In this document: positions 43,572-52,547 of the stretch, piece by piece
Layout: each line of letters begins with the position of its first letter
Numbering within the stretch: position 1 is the stretch's first letter
Source of the DNA: Candidatus Anaerobutyricum avicola
GTDB lineage: Bacteria; Bacillota; Clostridia; Lachnospirales; Lachnospiraceae
Length of the DNA stretch: 64,000 nucleotides
Assembly: GCA_019113845.1 (NCBI GenBank)
Contig: DXGQ01000031.1
Coordinates: 1-64,000, forward strand
Direction of reading: 5' to 3'
Position numbers and translations under genes: made by a program
The notes under the pieces: model-generated
Databases searched by the model: none
Seen by the model: the letters and a program-made list of their open reading frames with translations, nothing else
What the model was told of the DNA's origin: nothing

Positions 43572-44696
43572 ATGTATGGGAGGAAGAGTTTGTTGCATGT
43601 AATACTTATTCTGTTCAAAATAATCGGAATCATCCTGGCGCTGGTACTTGGCCTGCTCGTGCTCGTTTTAGCAGCGCCGGTCCGCTATTCTTTCCGGTTT
43701 CATACAGACGAAAACGCGCCTCCCGGCGGACAGGTAAAAGTAACGTGGCTTCTTCATATCCTCTATGTAAGAGCCAGTTACATAGATAAAATGCTTGATT
43801 ACCGGGTTCGGATCTTCGGATATCAGATCATGGGGAACCAGAAAGAATTCCTGGAGAAAAAGAAGAAACGGGAACAGAAAAAACAGCAAAAAAGGCAGAG
43901 AAAAGAAGAAAAAGATCAGAAAGATAAAAAAGAACAACCGGAACCGGAGCTTCAGGCCTTGTCTCTTCCGGAGCCGGAAGCAGTTTCTGAAGCGGAGCCA
44001 GAAGTCAAAGAGAAAGCGTCATCCGGTGAAACAGAGGTGTTAAAAGACGATGTGGTTGTCGAAGCGGAGCCAGAAGTCAAAGAGAAAGCGTCATCCGGTG
44101 AAACAGAGGCGTCAGAAGATGATGTGGTTGTCGAAGCGGAGCCAGAAGTCAAAGAGAAAGCATCATCCGATGAAACAGAGGTGCCAAAAGAGGACGCGGT
44201 TGTTGAAGCAGAAGAGAAAGAAAAATCTGCAAAAACGGCGACTCGTGAAAAGTCCGGTGACGGACAGAAAAAGACAGCCGGAGAGAAAACAGGCAGAAAG
44301 AAAACGGTGAAAGGAAAGAAAAAACGGCGGGAGTCGCTCGGCGATAAGATTGTTGCCGTGCGTACTGCCTGGCAGGAATATCATGGCAGACAATTGCTGG
44401 ATTTCACAAAAAAGAGTATAATAAAGATACTGCGGCATGTACTGCCGAGAAAGATGCGGGGATATATTCATTTTGGGTTTGACGACCCGGCGGTGACGGG
44501 GCTTGTCACGGGAACTGCGGCGATGTTTTATCCGAAATACCGGAAAACATTTACGTTGGAGCCGGATTTTCATCAGACCTGTTTTGAGGCAGACTGCAGT
44601 GGACGGGGGAGGATCCATCCCGGATTTTTCCTGTACATCGGCATTACGGCGCTGATGAACAAAGATGTGAGAAACCTGATCAAAAAGATGCTGTAG
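43572..44696 (+). CDS. DUF2953 protein with a tandem-repeat linker
   Basis: A 374-aa protein of the DUF2953 type. An N-terminal transmembrane segment (about 10-35) and a first part of the domain (VRYSFRFHTDENAPPGGQVK; TWLLHILYVRASY) are followed by a long Lys/Glu-rich linker (about 90-255) holding three 24-residue repeats. The C-terminal part (FTKKSIIKILRHVLPRKMRGY; FGFDDPAVTGLVTGTAAM) completes the domain. In Bacilli the related YtfI is encoded beside YtfJ/GerW, as here. Function unknown; a link to sporulation or germination is inferred from that neighbour. Confidence 0.72.
   Translation: MYGRKSLLHVILILFKIIGIILALVLGLLVLVLAAPVRYSFRFHTDENAPPGGQVKVTWLLHILYVRASYIDKMLDYRVRIFGYQIMGNQKEFLEKKKKREQKKQQKRQRKEEKDQKDKKEQPEPELQALSLPEPEAVSEAEPEVKEKASSGETEVLKDDVVVEAEPEVKEKASSGETEASEDDVVVEAEPEVKEKASSDETEVPKEDAVVEAEEKEKSAKTATREKSGDGQKKTAGEKTGRKKTVKGKKKRRESLGDKIVAVRTAWQEYHGRQLLDFTKKSIIKILRHVLPRKMRGYIHFGFDDPAVTGLVTGTAAMFYPKYRKTFTLEPDFHQTCFEADCSGRGRIHPGFFLYIGITALMNKDVRNLIKKML
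43989..44204 (+). repeat. Three tandem 72-bp repeats inside the DUF2953 gene
   Basis: Copies start at 43989, 44061 and 44133 and begin GAAGCGGAGCCAGAAG. Each encodes a 24-residue unit with an EAEPEVKEKASS core. Copies one and two differ little; copy three is more diverged near its end. The in-frame period suggests slippage-driven length change. Confidence 0.85.
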
Positions 44697-44792
44697 GCGG
44701 TCATAAAAATGTGGACAGCAGCACGATACTACTATAGACAGCATGCAGATGGTAACAGAGGTAATACAGGAAGACGATAACAGGAGGGAATT

Positions 44793-45197
44793 ATGGCAAA
44801 CAGTAATTTTGACCAGACAGTACAATCATTATTTCAGGGGCTGGATCATGTGATCTCAACGAAGACGGTGGTGGGTGAGCCGCAGGTGATCGGGGATACC
44901 ATCATCTTGCCATTGGTGGACGTGTCCTTCGGTATGGGAGCAGGTGCTTTCAGCAAGGAGAATTCCAGCAATGGCGCCGGAGGTATTGGCGGAAAGATGT
45001 CTCCGAGCGCGATCCTCGTCATTCAGAACGGGCAGACGAAGCTTGTCAATGTGCGCAATCAGGATGCTGTGACTAAGGTACTTGATATGGTGCCGGAGGC
45101 GGTCAATAAGATTTCTTCCCTGATCAAAGGGGACGGAAAAGAGGAAGATCCGATCGTCAAAGAAGCGGCGGAGAAAAAAACGGAGGAAAAATTTTAA
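44793..45197 (+). CDS. gerW: GerW/YtfJ-family sporulation protein
   Basis: A 134-aa protein of the GerW (YtfJ) family. Landmarks are TVVGEPQVIGDTIILPLVDV, a Gly/Ser-rich SNGAGGIGGKM loop and SPSAILVIQNGQTKLVNV. In B. subtilis GerW is made in the forespore and is needed for normal germination with some germinants. It follows the DUF2953 gene, the same order as ytfI-ytfJ in Bacilli. CAGGAGGGAA precedes the ATG. Confidence 0.87.
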   Translation: MANSNFDQTVQSLFQGLDHVISTKTVVGEPQVIGDTIILPLVDVSFGMGAGAFSKENSSNGAGGIGGKMSPSAILVIQNGQTKLVNVRNQDAVTKVLDMVPEAVNKISSLIKGDGKEEDPIVKEAAEKKTEEKF

Positions 45198-45206
45198 AAA
45201 TTTCTC

Positions 45207-45235
45207 TTGCATTTCAGGCTCATTTCTGATAGTAT
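45207..45235 (+). promoter_or_regulatory. Promoter of rpmB
   Basis: TTGCAT at 45207-45212, 17-base spacer, TAGTAT at 45230-45235, about 107 bases before rpmB. Confidence 0.5.
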
Positions 45236-45341
45236 AGACTCGTTGTAAGTCTGTTGCTGTGCTTATCAGACGGGTGGATTATGCTTGGATATTTGGAAGA
45301 CAGCACGCCGGACTTAAGTATATACGCAAGGAGGTGCTATC

Positions 45342-45527
45342 ATGGCAAGATGCGCTATTTGTGACAAAGGTGCTCATTTCGGTATCAAAGTGAGTCATTC
45401 TCATAGAAGATCTAACAAAATGTGGAAATCCAACATTAAGTCTGTAAAGGTGAAGGTTAACGGAGCTGCAAAGAAGATGTATGTTTGTACTTCCTGCTTA
45501 AGATCCGGCAAAGTAGAACGTGCATAG
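45342..45527 (+). CDS. rpmB: 50S ribosomal protein L28
   Basis: A 61-aa zinc-type (C+) L28 with two CxxC pairs: Cys4/Cys7 in ARCAICDKGA and Cys49/Cys52 in VCTSCLRSG. SHSHRRSNKMWK is the basic core that binds 23S rRNA. A GGAGG precedes the ATG. The order rpmB, asp23-like, fakA-like, recG matches B. subtilis rpmB-yloU-yloV-recG closely. Confidence 0.95.
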   Translation: MARCAICDKGAHFGIKVSHSHRRSNKMWKSNIKSVKVKVNGAAKKMYVCTSCLRSGKVERA

Positions 45528-45763
45528 TTCCTTCTTTACCGATATATGAAGAATGCTTGACATTTGCATACAGCAAGTATACGGATGTGAGATTACAGGA
45601 CTGCTGCATAAGCCGCAGTCATATAAGATGGTATGTGTACTCTTCGGAGGACATGGTGTTTTGTATGACGGGAGGCTTTCGCGCAGTCCTTTTTTCGTTT
45701 CATGAGAAATTGAACTTTTTGTAGCACGATATCCGGTCTGCCGGATGCTTTCCGGTGGGGACG
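45528..45763. other. Region between rpmB and the minus-strand small membrane gene
   Basis: No conserved gene is seen in this part. It holds a small hairpin (GACTGC/GCAGTC near 45600-45621) and a TTGACA at 45556 with only a 15-base spacer to TATACG, so neither is convincing. Confidence 0.4.
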
Positions 45764-45910
45764 TCAGCAGAAGTGATCGTGAAAGAGAAGGTATCCGAGG
45801 ATGGTGCCGGAAAGCAGAAGGATAAACTTTATGGCAAAGCCGGAGAGAAAGCAGCTTAAAAATAATCCCAGGGAGAAACACAACAGACCAAATCCACATA
45901 CTTTTTTCAC
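45764..45910 (-). CDS. Small (48-aa) membrane protein, unrecognised
   Basis: A 48-residue reading frame on the minus strand with a GTG start (MKKVCGFGLLCFSLG...). Nearly all of it is two hydrophobic segments (about 5-24 and 25-43), ending GYLLFHDHFC. A GGGGGAG ribosome site lies about seven bases upstream. Its position beside rpmB is where Bacilli encode spoVM, but it does not resemble that peptide and I assign no function. Its length, start and ribosome site favour a real gene. Confidence 0.55.
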   Translation of the reverse strand: MKKVCGFGLLCFSLGLFLSCFLSGFAIKFILLLSGTILGYLLFHDHFC

Positions 45911-46055
45911 GGCGTCTCCCCCAAACAGTTTCTTCTCTACAGGATATGCAGAGAGGCGGCAGTCTGTGCGGCCCGGCTTTTTATATTTTTATATTTTTTG
46001 TGATTTTCATGAGAGCAGAATGTATTTTAGAGTTTCTTTTTCTGCGGAAAAAGGG

Positions 46056-46100
46056 TATACTATATCCAAGTATCAAAGAGGTCAGAATACCTTTTGACCT
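46056..46100 (+). promoter_or_regulatory. Promoter and inverted repeat before the asp23-like gene
   Basis: TATACT at 46056-46061 with a weak TTTCTT 17 bases upstream. Downstream, AGGTCA at 46079-46084 and TGACCT at 46095-46100 form an inverted repeat with a 10-base gap, possibly an operator. Confidence 0.4.
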
Positions 46101-46130
46101 TAATATCATCATTAATGGAGGTACGTGAGA

Positions 46131-46487
46131 ATGAAGGGTCAGATGCAGACAGAGTTCGGACAGGTTGTCATAGATGAAGAAGTGATCGCAAAATATGCCG
46201 GAATGAATGCCCTGGAGTGCTTTGGTATCGTGGGCATGGCTTCGGTCAACATGAAAGACGGACTTGTACGGCTCTTAAAGAGAGACAACCTTACTAAGGG
46301 AGTGAAGGTGAAACTGCAGGATAATAAGATCACGATTGATTTTCATATTATCGTAGTTTACGGCGTATCCATTGCGACAGTGACGGAGAATCTGATTCAG
46401 AGCGTAAAATACAGAGTGGAGAAGTTTACAGATATGACGGTGGAGAAGATTAACGTCTATGTGGAAGGCGTCCGCATTGTCGACTGA
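46131..46487 (+). CDS. Asp23/Gls24-family protein (YloU-like)
   Basis: A 118-aa protein with the Asp23 pattern: FGQVVIDEEVIAKYAGMNALE at the N-terminus and ITIDFHIIVVYGVSIATV, then VEKFTDMTVEKINVYVEGVRI. The related Asp23 family is linked to envelope stress. ATG 46131 follows GGAGGT by eight bases; GTG 46125 is too close. It is followed by the fakA-like gene, matching yloU-yloV in B. subtilis. Family function is not well defined. Confidence 0.88.
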   Translation: MKGQMQTEFGQVVIDEEVIAKYAGMNALECFGIVGMASVNMKDGLVRLLKRDNLTKGVKVKLQDNKITIDFHIIVVYGVSIATVTENLIQSVKYRVEKFTDMTVEKINVYVEGVRIVD

Positions 46488-46612
46488 GCCTGTAAACAGG
46501 CAGGTCTGTAGAGCAGACGGCTCTTTGGGGCTGTTTTCCCAACCTGTGTGTACACTTGTGGGGAAGGACCGTTGGTCATAGTGAGAATAGATGTGTATAA
46601 GGAGGAAATGCT

Positions 46613-48307
46613 GTGGATACGCACAACATAGATGCAAAAGCTTTTCAAAAACTTTTTTTAGCCGGTGCAAACCGCATCAATGAGCAGAAAGAATATATCA
46701 ATGAGTTAAATGTTTTTCCGGTTCCGGATGGTGATACGGGAACGAATATGTCTCTGACGATCCTGTCAGCGGCGAAGGAAGTGGAGAAGATATCCGAGCC
46801 GACGATCTCCTCTCTCTGCAAGGCCATCAGCGGTGGTTCTCTCCGCGGGGCGAGGGGAAATTCGGGCGTCATCCTCTCCCAGCTTTTCCGTGGGTTTACC
46901 AAGGCGGTTTCCAAAGCGGACAGTCTGGGAAAAGAAGAGATCGCCGCCGGCTTTGCCCGCGCTGTGGAGACGGCTTACAAGGCGGTCATGAAGCCGAAGG
47001 AAGGAACGATCCTCACAGTGGCAAAGGGAATGGCCGAGAAGGCCGAGGAGCTCTCGGAGAGCGATCTTTCTCTCATCGCCTACTGTGAAGCCATCGTATC
47101 CTGTGGATATGAAGTGCTCGCCAGAACTCCGGATATGCTTCCGGTGCTAAAAGAGGCGGGAGTGGTGGATTCCGGAGGACAGGGCCTGATGGAAGTGTTA
47201 CAGGGAGTGCTTGACGCTCTCACAGGTAAGGTGACGGATGTCGTGATCCCGGAGGGACCGGCGGTGGCTGTCCCGGTGACCCCTGCAAAGAGCGGGGACT
47301 ATGTTCCACCGGCCGATATCAAGTTCGGATATTGTACGGAATTTATCATCATGCTGGAACACCCGCTTTCTTCTGAGGAAGAACAGGAACTCAAAGAATA
47401 CTTCCTCGGCATGGGGGATTCTCTCGTGCTGGTGGCGGATGATGAGATCTGCAAGGTACATGTTCACACGAATCATCCGGGGCAGGCGTTTGAGAAAGCA
47501 CTGACATACGGTCCGCTTTCCAACATGAAGGTTGACAATATGCGTCTGGAACATGAGGAGAAGCTGATTAAGGATGCGGAAAAGGTGGCGGCGCGCCAGA
47601 GAGAGGAAGAGGAGCTTGCCAGACAGGAGGCAAAGAAGCAGCCGCCGAAGAAGATGGGCTTTATCGCTGTCTCTATCGGAGAAGGTCTCAGCGAGATTTT
47701 CAAAGATCTGGGCGTGGACTATCTCATTGAAGGCGGACAGACCATGAATCCGAGCACGGAGGATATGCTGGAGGCCATCGACCATGTCAATGCGGAAAAC
47801 ATTTTCATTCTTCCGAATAATAAAAATATTATCCTGGCGGCAGAGCAGGCAGCAAAACTGACTGCGGAAAAAAGAATTATCGTGCTGCCGACGAAAACAA
47901 TTCCACAGGGTATCTCCGCCATGGTCGGATACATGCCGGAGCTGGATGTGGAAGAAAATATCGACAGCATGGAAGAATGTTATCAGAATATCATGAGCGG
48001 GCAGGTAACGTACGCTGTCCGGGATACGACGATCAACGGCAGAACGATTCGCAATGGCGACATCATGGGGATCAATGACGAAGGCATTCAGGCAGTGGGA
48101 AGCGATGTGGAACAGACGACACTGGATCTGATTTCCAAAATGGTGGATGCGGATTCCGAGCTGATATCCCTCTACTACGGGGAGACTGTTACCAAAGAGC
48201 AGGCGGCAGCGCTGACAGCAAAGGTAGAAGGAAGATTCCCGGATGTGGAAGTGGAGACAAACTTTGGCGGACAGCCAATTTATTATTACATGGTATCGGT
48301 TGAATAA
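46613..48307 (+). CDS. fakA: DAK2-domain fatty-acid-kinase-like protein (FakA/YloV)
   Basis: A 564-aa protein. The N-terminal DhaL/DAK2 nucleotide domain has FPVPDGDTGTNMSLT and RGARGNSGVILSQLFRGF; a middle domain and a C-terminal part (IFILPNNKNIILAAEQA; VLPTKTIPQGISAMVGY) complete the FakA/YloV architecture. With a DegV (FakB) protein it phosphorylates fatty acids to acyl phosphates. A DegV gene and plsX lie 8-10 kb downstream in the window. The GTG start follows AAGGAGG at 46600-46606. Confidence 0.88.
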   Translation: MDTHNIDAKAFQKLFLAGANRINEQKEYINELNVFPVPDGDTGTNMSLTILSAAKEVEKISEPTISSLCKAISGGSLRGARGNSGVILSQLFRGFTKAVSKADSLGKEEIAAGFARAVETAYKAVMKPKEGTILTVAKGMAEKAEELSESDLSLIAYCEAIVSCGYEVLARTPDMLPVLKEAGVVDSGGQGLMEVLQGVLDALTGKVTDVVIPEGPAVAVPVTPAKSGDYVPPADIKFGYCTEFIIMLEHPLSSEEEQELKEYFLGMGDSLVLVADDEICKVHVHTNHPGQAFEKALTYGPLSNMKVDNMRLEHEEKLIKDAEKVAARQREEEELARQEAKKQPPKKMGFIAVSIGEGLSEIFKDLGVDYLIEGGQTMNPSTEDMLEAIDHVNAENIFILPNNKNIILAAEQAAKLTAEKRIIVLPTKTIPQGISAMVGYMPELDVEENIDSMEECYQNIMSGQVTYAVRDTTINGRTIRNGDIMGINDEGIQAVGSDVEQTTLDLISKMVDADSELISLYYGETVTKEQAAALTAKVEGRFPDVEVETNFGGQPIYYYMVSVE

Positions 48308-48312
48308 GATAC

Positions 48313-48359
48313 GCACGCCGGTATGTTCCGGCCGGAGAGAGGAACATGCCGGTGCTTTT
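48313..48359 (+). terminator. Terminator between the fakA-like gene and recG
   Basis: GCACGCCGGTATGTTCC and GGAACATGCCGGTGC form a long stem with a one-base mismatch, followed by TTTT. recG starts 89 bases later. Confidence 0.7.
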
Positions 48360-48447
48360 CAGTGCCTTTGTGGAGAAAGCGGACGCCTGTGCCGACTTTC
48401 TCTTTTTTGTGTGATGAAATATGTATCAGAAAGAGAAGGAGTGTACC

Positions 48448-50469
48448 ATGAGTATTTCAGTACGTACTATAAAAGGAATCGGAGAAAAAACGGAAAAATT
48501 ACTGAAACGACTGCAGATTGAGACAGTGGAAGAACTGGTACACCATTATCCCCGCTGTTATGTGACGTACCCGGAGCCGGTTTCCGTCAGCGAGGTAAAG
48601 ACCGGTGTGCGCTGTTCTATCCTCGCGCAGATTGCCTCGCCGGTACATCTGAAAGCGGCCGGAAAGCTTAAACTGTGTACCTGCCTTGCTGCCGATGAGA
48701 GCGGGCAGATTTTTCTGCGATGGTTTAACATGCCTTACCTCAGAAATACGCTTAAGCAGGAACAGCGCTATGTGTTTACCGGGACGCCGGTTTACAAAAA
48801 CGGGCGGGTGATGCTGGAGCAGCCGGAATATTTTTCGGAGCAAAAGTACAGAGAGATGATGGAGACATTTCAGCCGGTGTATCCACTCACTTCCGGACTT
48901 TCCAATAAGACATTACGAAAAGCGCAGGCGGCAGCCTTTGATATGTACTGTGCGGAAGAGTTTCTTCCGGAAAATGTAAGAAAATATTATGAGCTGGAGG
49001 AGGAAGCGGAAGCACTTCGGGAGATTCATTTTCCGTCGGGCGCAAAGGCGCTGGCGGAGGCGAGGAAGCGGATCATCTTTGATGAATTCTTTCGGTTTTT
49101 CAGCGCCCTGGCCCTCCTGCAGGAAAAGGAGCACAAAACGCTCAACCATTATGTGATCCGGATGGGACCGGAGATCACGGAATTTATCCGTTCCCTTCCT
49201 TATGCGCTGACCGGCGCGCAAAAGGAGACGCTCCGGGATATACGGGGAGATATGGCGGGGACCAGCGCGATGAATCGTCTGGTACAGGGAGATGTGGGCT
49301 CCGGAAAGACGATTGTGGCGGTGATCGCTCTCTATGCGGTAGTTTTAAACGGATATCAGGGCGTTTTGATGGCGCCGACAGAAGTTCTGGCGCTCCAGCA
49401 CTACGAATCCTTTCGCAAATTGCTGGAACCGAGAGGTGTGCGGATCGGTCTTCTGATGGGGTCCCAGAAGGCGGCAGAGAAGAGGGAGAGCAAAAGGCTC
49501 TGTGAGAGTGGAGAGGTGGATATCGTCATCGGTACCCATGCGGTCATCCAGGAGGATGTGCGGTTTCAGAATCTGGCGCTGGCAGTGACAGATGAGCAGC
49601 ACCGATTTGGCGTAAAACAGAGAGACGCGCTGATGCATAAAGGGATGGAACCCCATGTGCTCGTGATGAGCGCGACGCCGATCCCGCGGACTCTCGCCAT
49701 GATCCTGTACCGGGATCTGGATATCAGTGTCATGAATGAGCTCCCGGCTTCCCGGCTTCCTATCAAGAACTGTGTGGTGGGGCAGAAAGCCCGGCCGGCA
49801 GCCTGGGAGTTTATCAGAAAACAGACGGCGCTGGGCCGGCAGGCTTATGTGATCTGTCCGATGATCGAGGAGAGTGAGACGCTGGATGTGGAAAATGTCA
49901 CTGCCTATGCGGGGATGCTGGCACAGGCTATGCCGCCTTCTGTCCGTGTGGAAGCGCTGAACGGAAAGATGAGTCCCGCTGAAAAAAATGAGATCATGGA
50001 CCGGTTTTCCAGAGGAGACATTCAGGTCCTCGTGTCCACCACCGTGGTGGAAGTCGGTATCGACGTGCCAAATGCCACGGTCATGCTCATTGAAAATGCG
50101 GAACGGTTCGGTCTGGCACAGCTTCATCAGCTTCGTGGCCGGGTCGGTCGCGGCAGGGAACAGTCTTACTGCATTTTCATTTCCGGTTCTGAACAGAAAG
50201 AAGCGCTGGAGAGACTGTCAGTCGTGGGAAGGTCGAATGATGGTTTTCATATCGCAAACGAGGATCTGAAGTTGCGGGGCCCGGGAGAGTTTTTTGGCAC
50301 CCGGCAGAGCGGAACGATGAATTTTGCGCTGGGAGACATTTATGAGAATGCGGATATCCTGAAATCCGCCGCGGAAGCCGTCGACTTTTTAAAGGAGTCG
50401 GGGTATAATTTTAGAAAAATACATCAGTATGCTCTGGAAGAACATCTGAATTATGCAAGAAATCTATAA
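48448..50469 (+). CDS. recG: ATP-dependent DNA helicase RecG
   Basis: A 673-aa superfamily 2 helicase. An OB-fold wedge domain (VRCSILAQIASPVHL; YVFTGTPVYKNGRVM) precedes the motor: Walker A GDVGSGKT near 276, the DEQH box in VTDEQHRFGVKQR, ATPIPRTL (motif III), LVSTTVVEVGIDVP and QLRGRVGRGREQSYC (motifs V and VI). It remodels stalled forks. ATG 48448 follows AAGGAG; an in-frame ATG at 48421 is upstream. Confidence 0.95.
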   Translation: MSISVRTIKGIGEKTEKLLKRLQIETVEELVHHYPRCYVTYPEPVSVSEVKTGVRCSILAQIASPVHLKAAGKLKLCTCLAADESGQIFLRWFNMPYLRNTLKQEQRYVFTGTPVYKNGRVMLEQPEYFSEQKYREMMETFQPVYPLTSGLSNKTLRKAQAAAFDMYCAEEFLPENVRKYYELEEEAEALREIHFPSGAKALAEARKRIIFDEFFRFFSALALLQEKEHKTLNHYVIRMGPEITEFIRSLPYALTGAQKETLRDIRGDMAGTSAMNRLVQGDVGSGKTIVAVIALYAVVLNGYQGVLMAPTEVLALQHYESFRKLLEPRGVRIGLLMGSQKAAEKRESKRLCESGEVDIVIGTHAVIQEDVRFQNLALAVTDEQHRFGVKQRDALMHKGMEPHVLVMSATPIPRTLAMILYRDLDISVMNELPASRLPIKNCVVGQKARPAAWEFIRKQTALGRQAYVICPMIEESETLDVENVTAYAGMLAQAMPPSVRVEALNGKMSPAEKNEIMDRFSRGDIQVLVSTTVVEVGIDVPNATVMLIENAERFGLAQLHQLRGRVGRGREQSYCIFISGSEQKEALERLSVVGRSNDGFHIANEDLKLRGPGEFFGTRQSGTMNFALGDIYENADILKSAAEAVDFLKESGYNFRKIHQYALEEHLNYARNL

Positions 50470-50529
50470 GAGAAAACTTTTGTGGGCGGGATGTCCACAG
50501 GAGAAAAGAGACAGGGGAGACAGCAGAAA

Positions 50530-51252
50530 ATGAAAAGAAATGCACTTTTGGATTACAACAGACTGCCGATGGAAAAGGCATATAATGTGCGGGAGCTGGG
50601 AGGTTATGCCGCCAGAGGCGGCTCTGTGACAAAGTATCATCAGTTCCTCCGCACTGACAATCTGACAGATATCACGGAGGAAGATAAGAACTTTTTGCTT
50701 GCCTACGGGCTGCAGGCGGTGATCGATCTGCGGGGAAGAGAGGAAACGCTCATCTATCCGAATCCTTTTCGGGAACATCCGATGGTATCGTATATCAATC
50801 TGCCGTTTATCACGGATTCCGTCCTTGATATGCGCGCGGTAAAGGAGAAGGAATTTCAGCCGGCGGAGTTTTACATCAACCTGGTAGAATACAAAGAGAT
50901 GGTGGCAAGGCTGTTCCGGTTTATCCTGGAACATGTGGACGGATGTGTGCTCTTCCACTGCCAGGCCGGGAAGGACCGGACGGGGATACTCGCCATGCTT
51001 CTTCTCGGTATCTGCGATGTGTCCAAAGAGGATATCATCGCCAATTATCAGGTATCGCATACATATCTCAAAGACCATGTGGAACTTCGGATTCATGATG
51101 GACTGGAAGAACTGGAGTATTCCAGACCGGAGTGGATCGAGGCGGCATATGAGCATATCATGACGGAGTACGGCAGTTTTCGGAAGTATCTTCTGGCGGC
51201 AGGATTGAAAAAGAAAGAGATTCGAAGAATCCGCAGAAAGCTGGTCCTTTAG
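50530..51252 (+). CDS. Tyrosine-phosphatase-family protein (PTP3-like)
   Basis: A 240-aa protein with the Cys-based phosphatase loop HCQAGKDRTG (CX5R) near residue 155, an upstream general-acid region and an NVRELGGYAARGG N-terminus typical of tyrosine/serine phosphatases of the Y_phosphatase3 group. It may act on phosphoproteins or phosphoinositides. AGGGGAG lies ten bases before ATG 50530; a GTG at 50482 extends it by 16 residues. It follows recG by 60 bases on the same strand. Confidence 0.85.
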   Translation: MKRNALLDYNRLPMEKAYNVRELGGYAARGGSVTKYHQFLRTDNLTDITEEDKNFLLAYGLQAVIDLRGREETLIYPNPFREHPMVSYINLPFITDSVLDMRAVKEKEFQPAEFYINLVEYKEMVARLFRFILEHVDGCVLFHCQAGKDRTGILAMLLLGICDVSKEDIIANYQVSHTYLKDHVELRIHDGLEELEYSRPEWIEAAYEHIMTEYGSFRKYLLAAGLKKKEIRRIRRKLVL

Positions 51253-51265
51253 GAGGCTTTTTTCC

Positions 51266-51293
51266 TTGACAAAAGGGAAGGATATTATAAAAT
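51266..51293 (+). promoter_or_regulatory. Promoter for rsmD-coaD
   Basis: TTGACA at 51266-51271, 16-base spacer, TAAAAT at 51288-51293. Confidence 0.55.
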
Positions 51294-51350
51294 AAAAGTA
51301 ATGCTTATACAATTTGCACAATTATAAAAAGAGACAGGAAGAGGGATGTT

Positions 51351-51920
51351 ATGAGAGTGATCGCCGGCACAGCGAAGCATTTAAAACTGAAGACCATGGA
51401 AGGGATGAATACCCGGCCGACGACGGACCGTATCAAGGAGACCCTCTTTAATATGCTCTCTTTTCATGTGGAGGGCAGCCGGTTTCTGGATCTGTTTGGC
51501 GGCAGCGGCGGTATTGGTATCGAGGCGCTGAGCCGGGGAGCCGACGAGGTGGTCTTTGTGGAACATAACAGAAAGGCGGCCTCCTGTATCCGGGAGAATC
51601 TGGCACATACCCATCTGGAAGATCGGGCGGTGCTTCTCTGTGAGGATGTCATGCAGGCGCTTCGGCGGCTGGACAAAAAAGGAGAGTCCTTTTCTTTTAT
51701 TTTCATGGATCCCCCTTACGGAAAGCTTCTGGAAAAAAAGGTTCTGCTCTTTCTTGCGGAGTCGTCCCTCTGCGGACCGGAGACAACGATCATCGTGGAG
51801 GCGGATCTGCACACGGATTTTTCCTATCTGAAAGGGACGAAGCTGTCCATTTTCCGGGAGAAAAGATATAAGACGAATCAGCACATTTTCATCAGACAAA
51901 ATGAGACTGATGATGTATAA
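51351..51920 (+). CDS. rsmD: 16S rRNA (guanine(966)-N2)-methyltransferase RsmD
   Basis: A 189-aa SAM-dependent methyltransferase. The N-terminus RVIAGTAKHLKL and TRPTTDRIKETLFNML are signature segments; LDLFGGSGGIGIEALSRGA binds SAM, and MDPPYGK is the catalytic DPPY motif. It modifies G966 of 16S rRNA. The order rsmD-coaD matches ylbH-ylbI in B. subtilis. Confidence 0.95.
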   Translation: MRVIAGTAKHLKLKTMEGMNTRPTTDRIKETLFNMLSFHVEGSRFLDLFGGSGGIGIEALSRGADEVVFVEHNRKAASCIRENLAHTHLEDRAVLLCEDVMQALRRLDKKGESFSFIFMDPPYGKLLEKKVLLFLAESSLCGPETTIIVEADLHTDFSYLKGTKLSIFREKRYKTNQHIFIRQNETDDV

Positions 51921-52007
51921 TAAATCGTTCTGCGGGAAGCAGAACTGTCCGGAGAGCGGCAGTGTGCCGGTACCGGATGAGAATACGAGAGAAAGGTAAG
52001 AAAACAT

Positions 52008-52496
52008 ATGGCGACAGCAGTATATCCGGGAAGTTTTGACCCGATCACATACGGACATCTTGATATTATCCGGAGAGCGGCAGAAGTATTTGACAAGGTG
52101 ATCGTCGGGGTACTCAAAAACCAGACAAAGACACCTCTTTTTGATTTTGACGAGAGAGTGGAGATGATCCGGGAGGTTGTGAAAGAGTTTCCCAATGTGG
52201 AGGTGGTATCCTTCCATGGATTATTGATCGAGTTTACAAAAAAAATGAACGCGGATGTGATCGTCCGCGGAATACGGGCAGTTTCGGATTTTGAGTATGA
52301 GCTTATGATGGCGCAGACCAACAAACAGCTCAATCCTGAGGTGGAGACGATGTTTTTTGCGACCAGCGCAAAATATTCTTTTTTAAGCTCCAGCACAGTG
52401 CGGGAGCTGGCTATGTTTGACGGAGATATCACCCCGTTTGTGCCGGACTGTGTAAGAGAGAGGATCAATGCGAAGATTCAGGCGAACCGAGCCTGA
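52008..52496 (+). CDS. coaD: Phosphopantetheine adenylyltransferase
   Basis: A 162-aa nucleotidyltransferase: the PGSFDPITYGHLDII start contains the T/HxGH motif, and SSSTVREL near residue 127 is the second signature. It transfers AMP to 4'-phosphopantetheine in coenzyme A synthesis. It lies 87 bases after rsmD. AGAAAGG precedes the ATG. Confidence 0.96.
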   Translation: MATAVYPGSFDPITYGHLDIIRRAAEVFDKVIVGVLKNQTKTPLFDFDERVEMIREVVKEFPNVEVVSFHGLLIEFTKKMNADVIVRGIRAVSDFEYELMMAQTNKQLNPEVETMFFATSAKYSFLSSSTVRELAMFDGDITPFVPDCVRERINAKIQANRA

Positions 52497-52547
52497 ATGT
52501 GAGTGCCATAAAATGCGAAAAGCGGCAGGATGCAGGAGGAAAAACAG

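Noticed and set aside
45498..45899. 133-codon minus-strand frame after rpmB
   Set aside because: It overlaps the 48-codon frame in another register, has no ribosome site, and its sequence looks like translated intergenic DNA. The shorter frame has a better start and a coherent membrane pattern.
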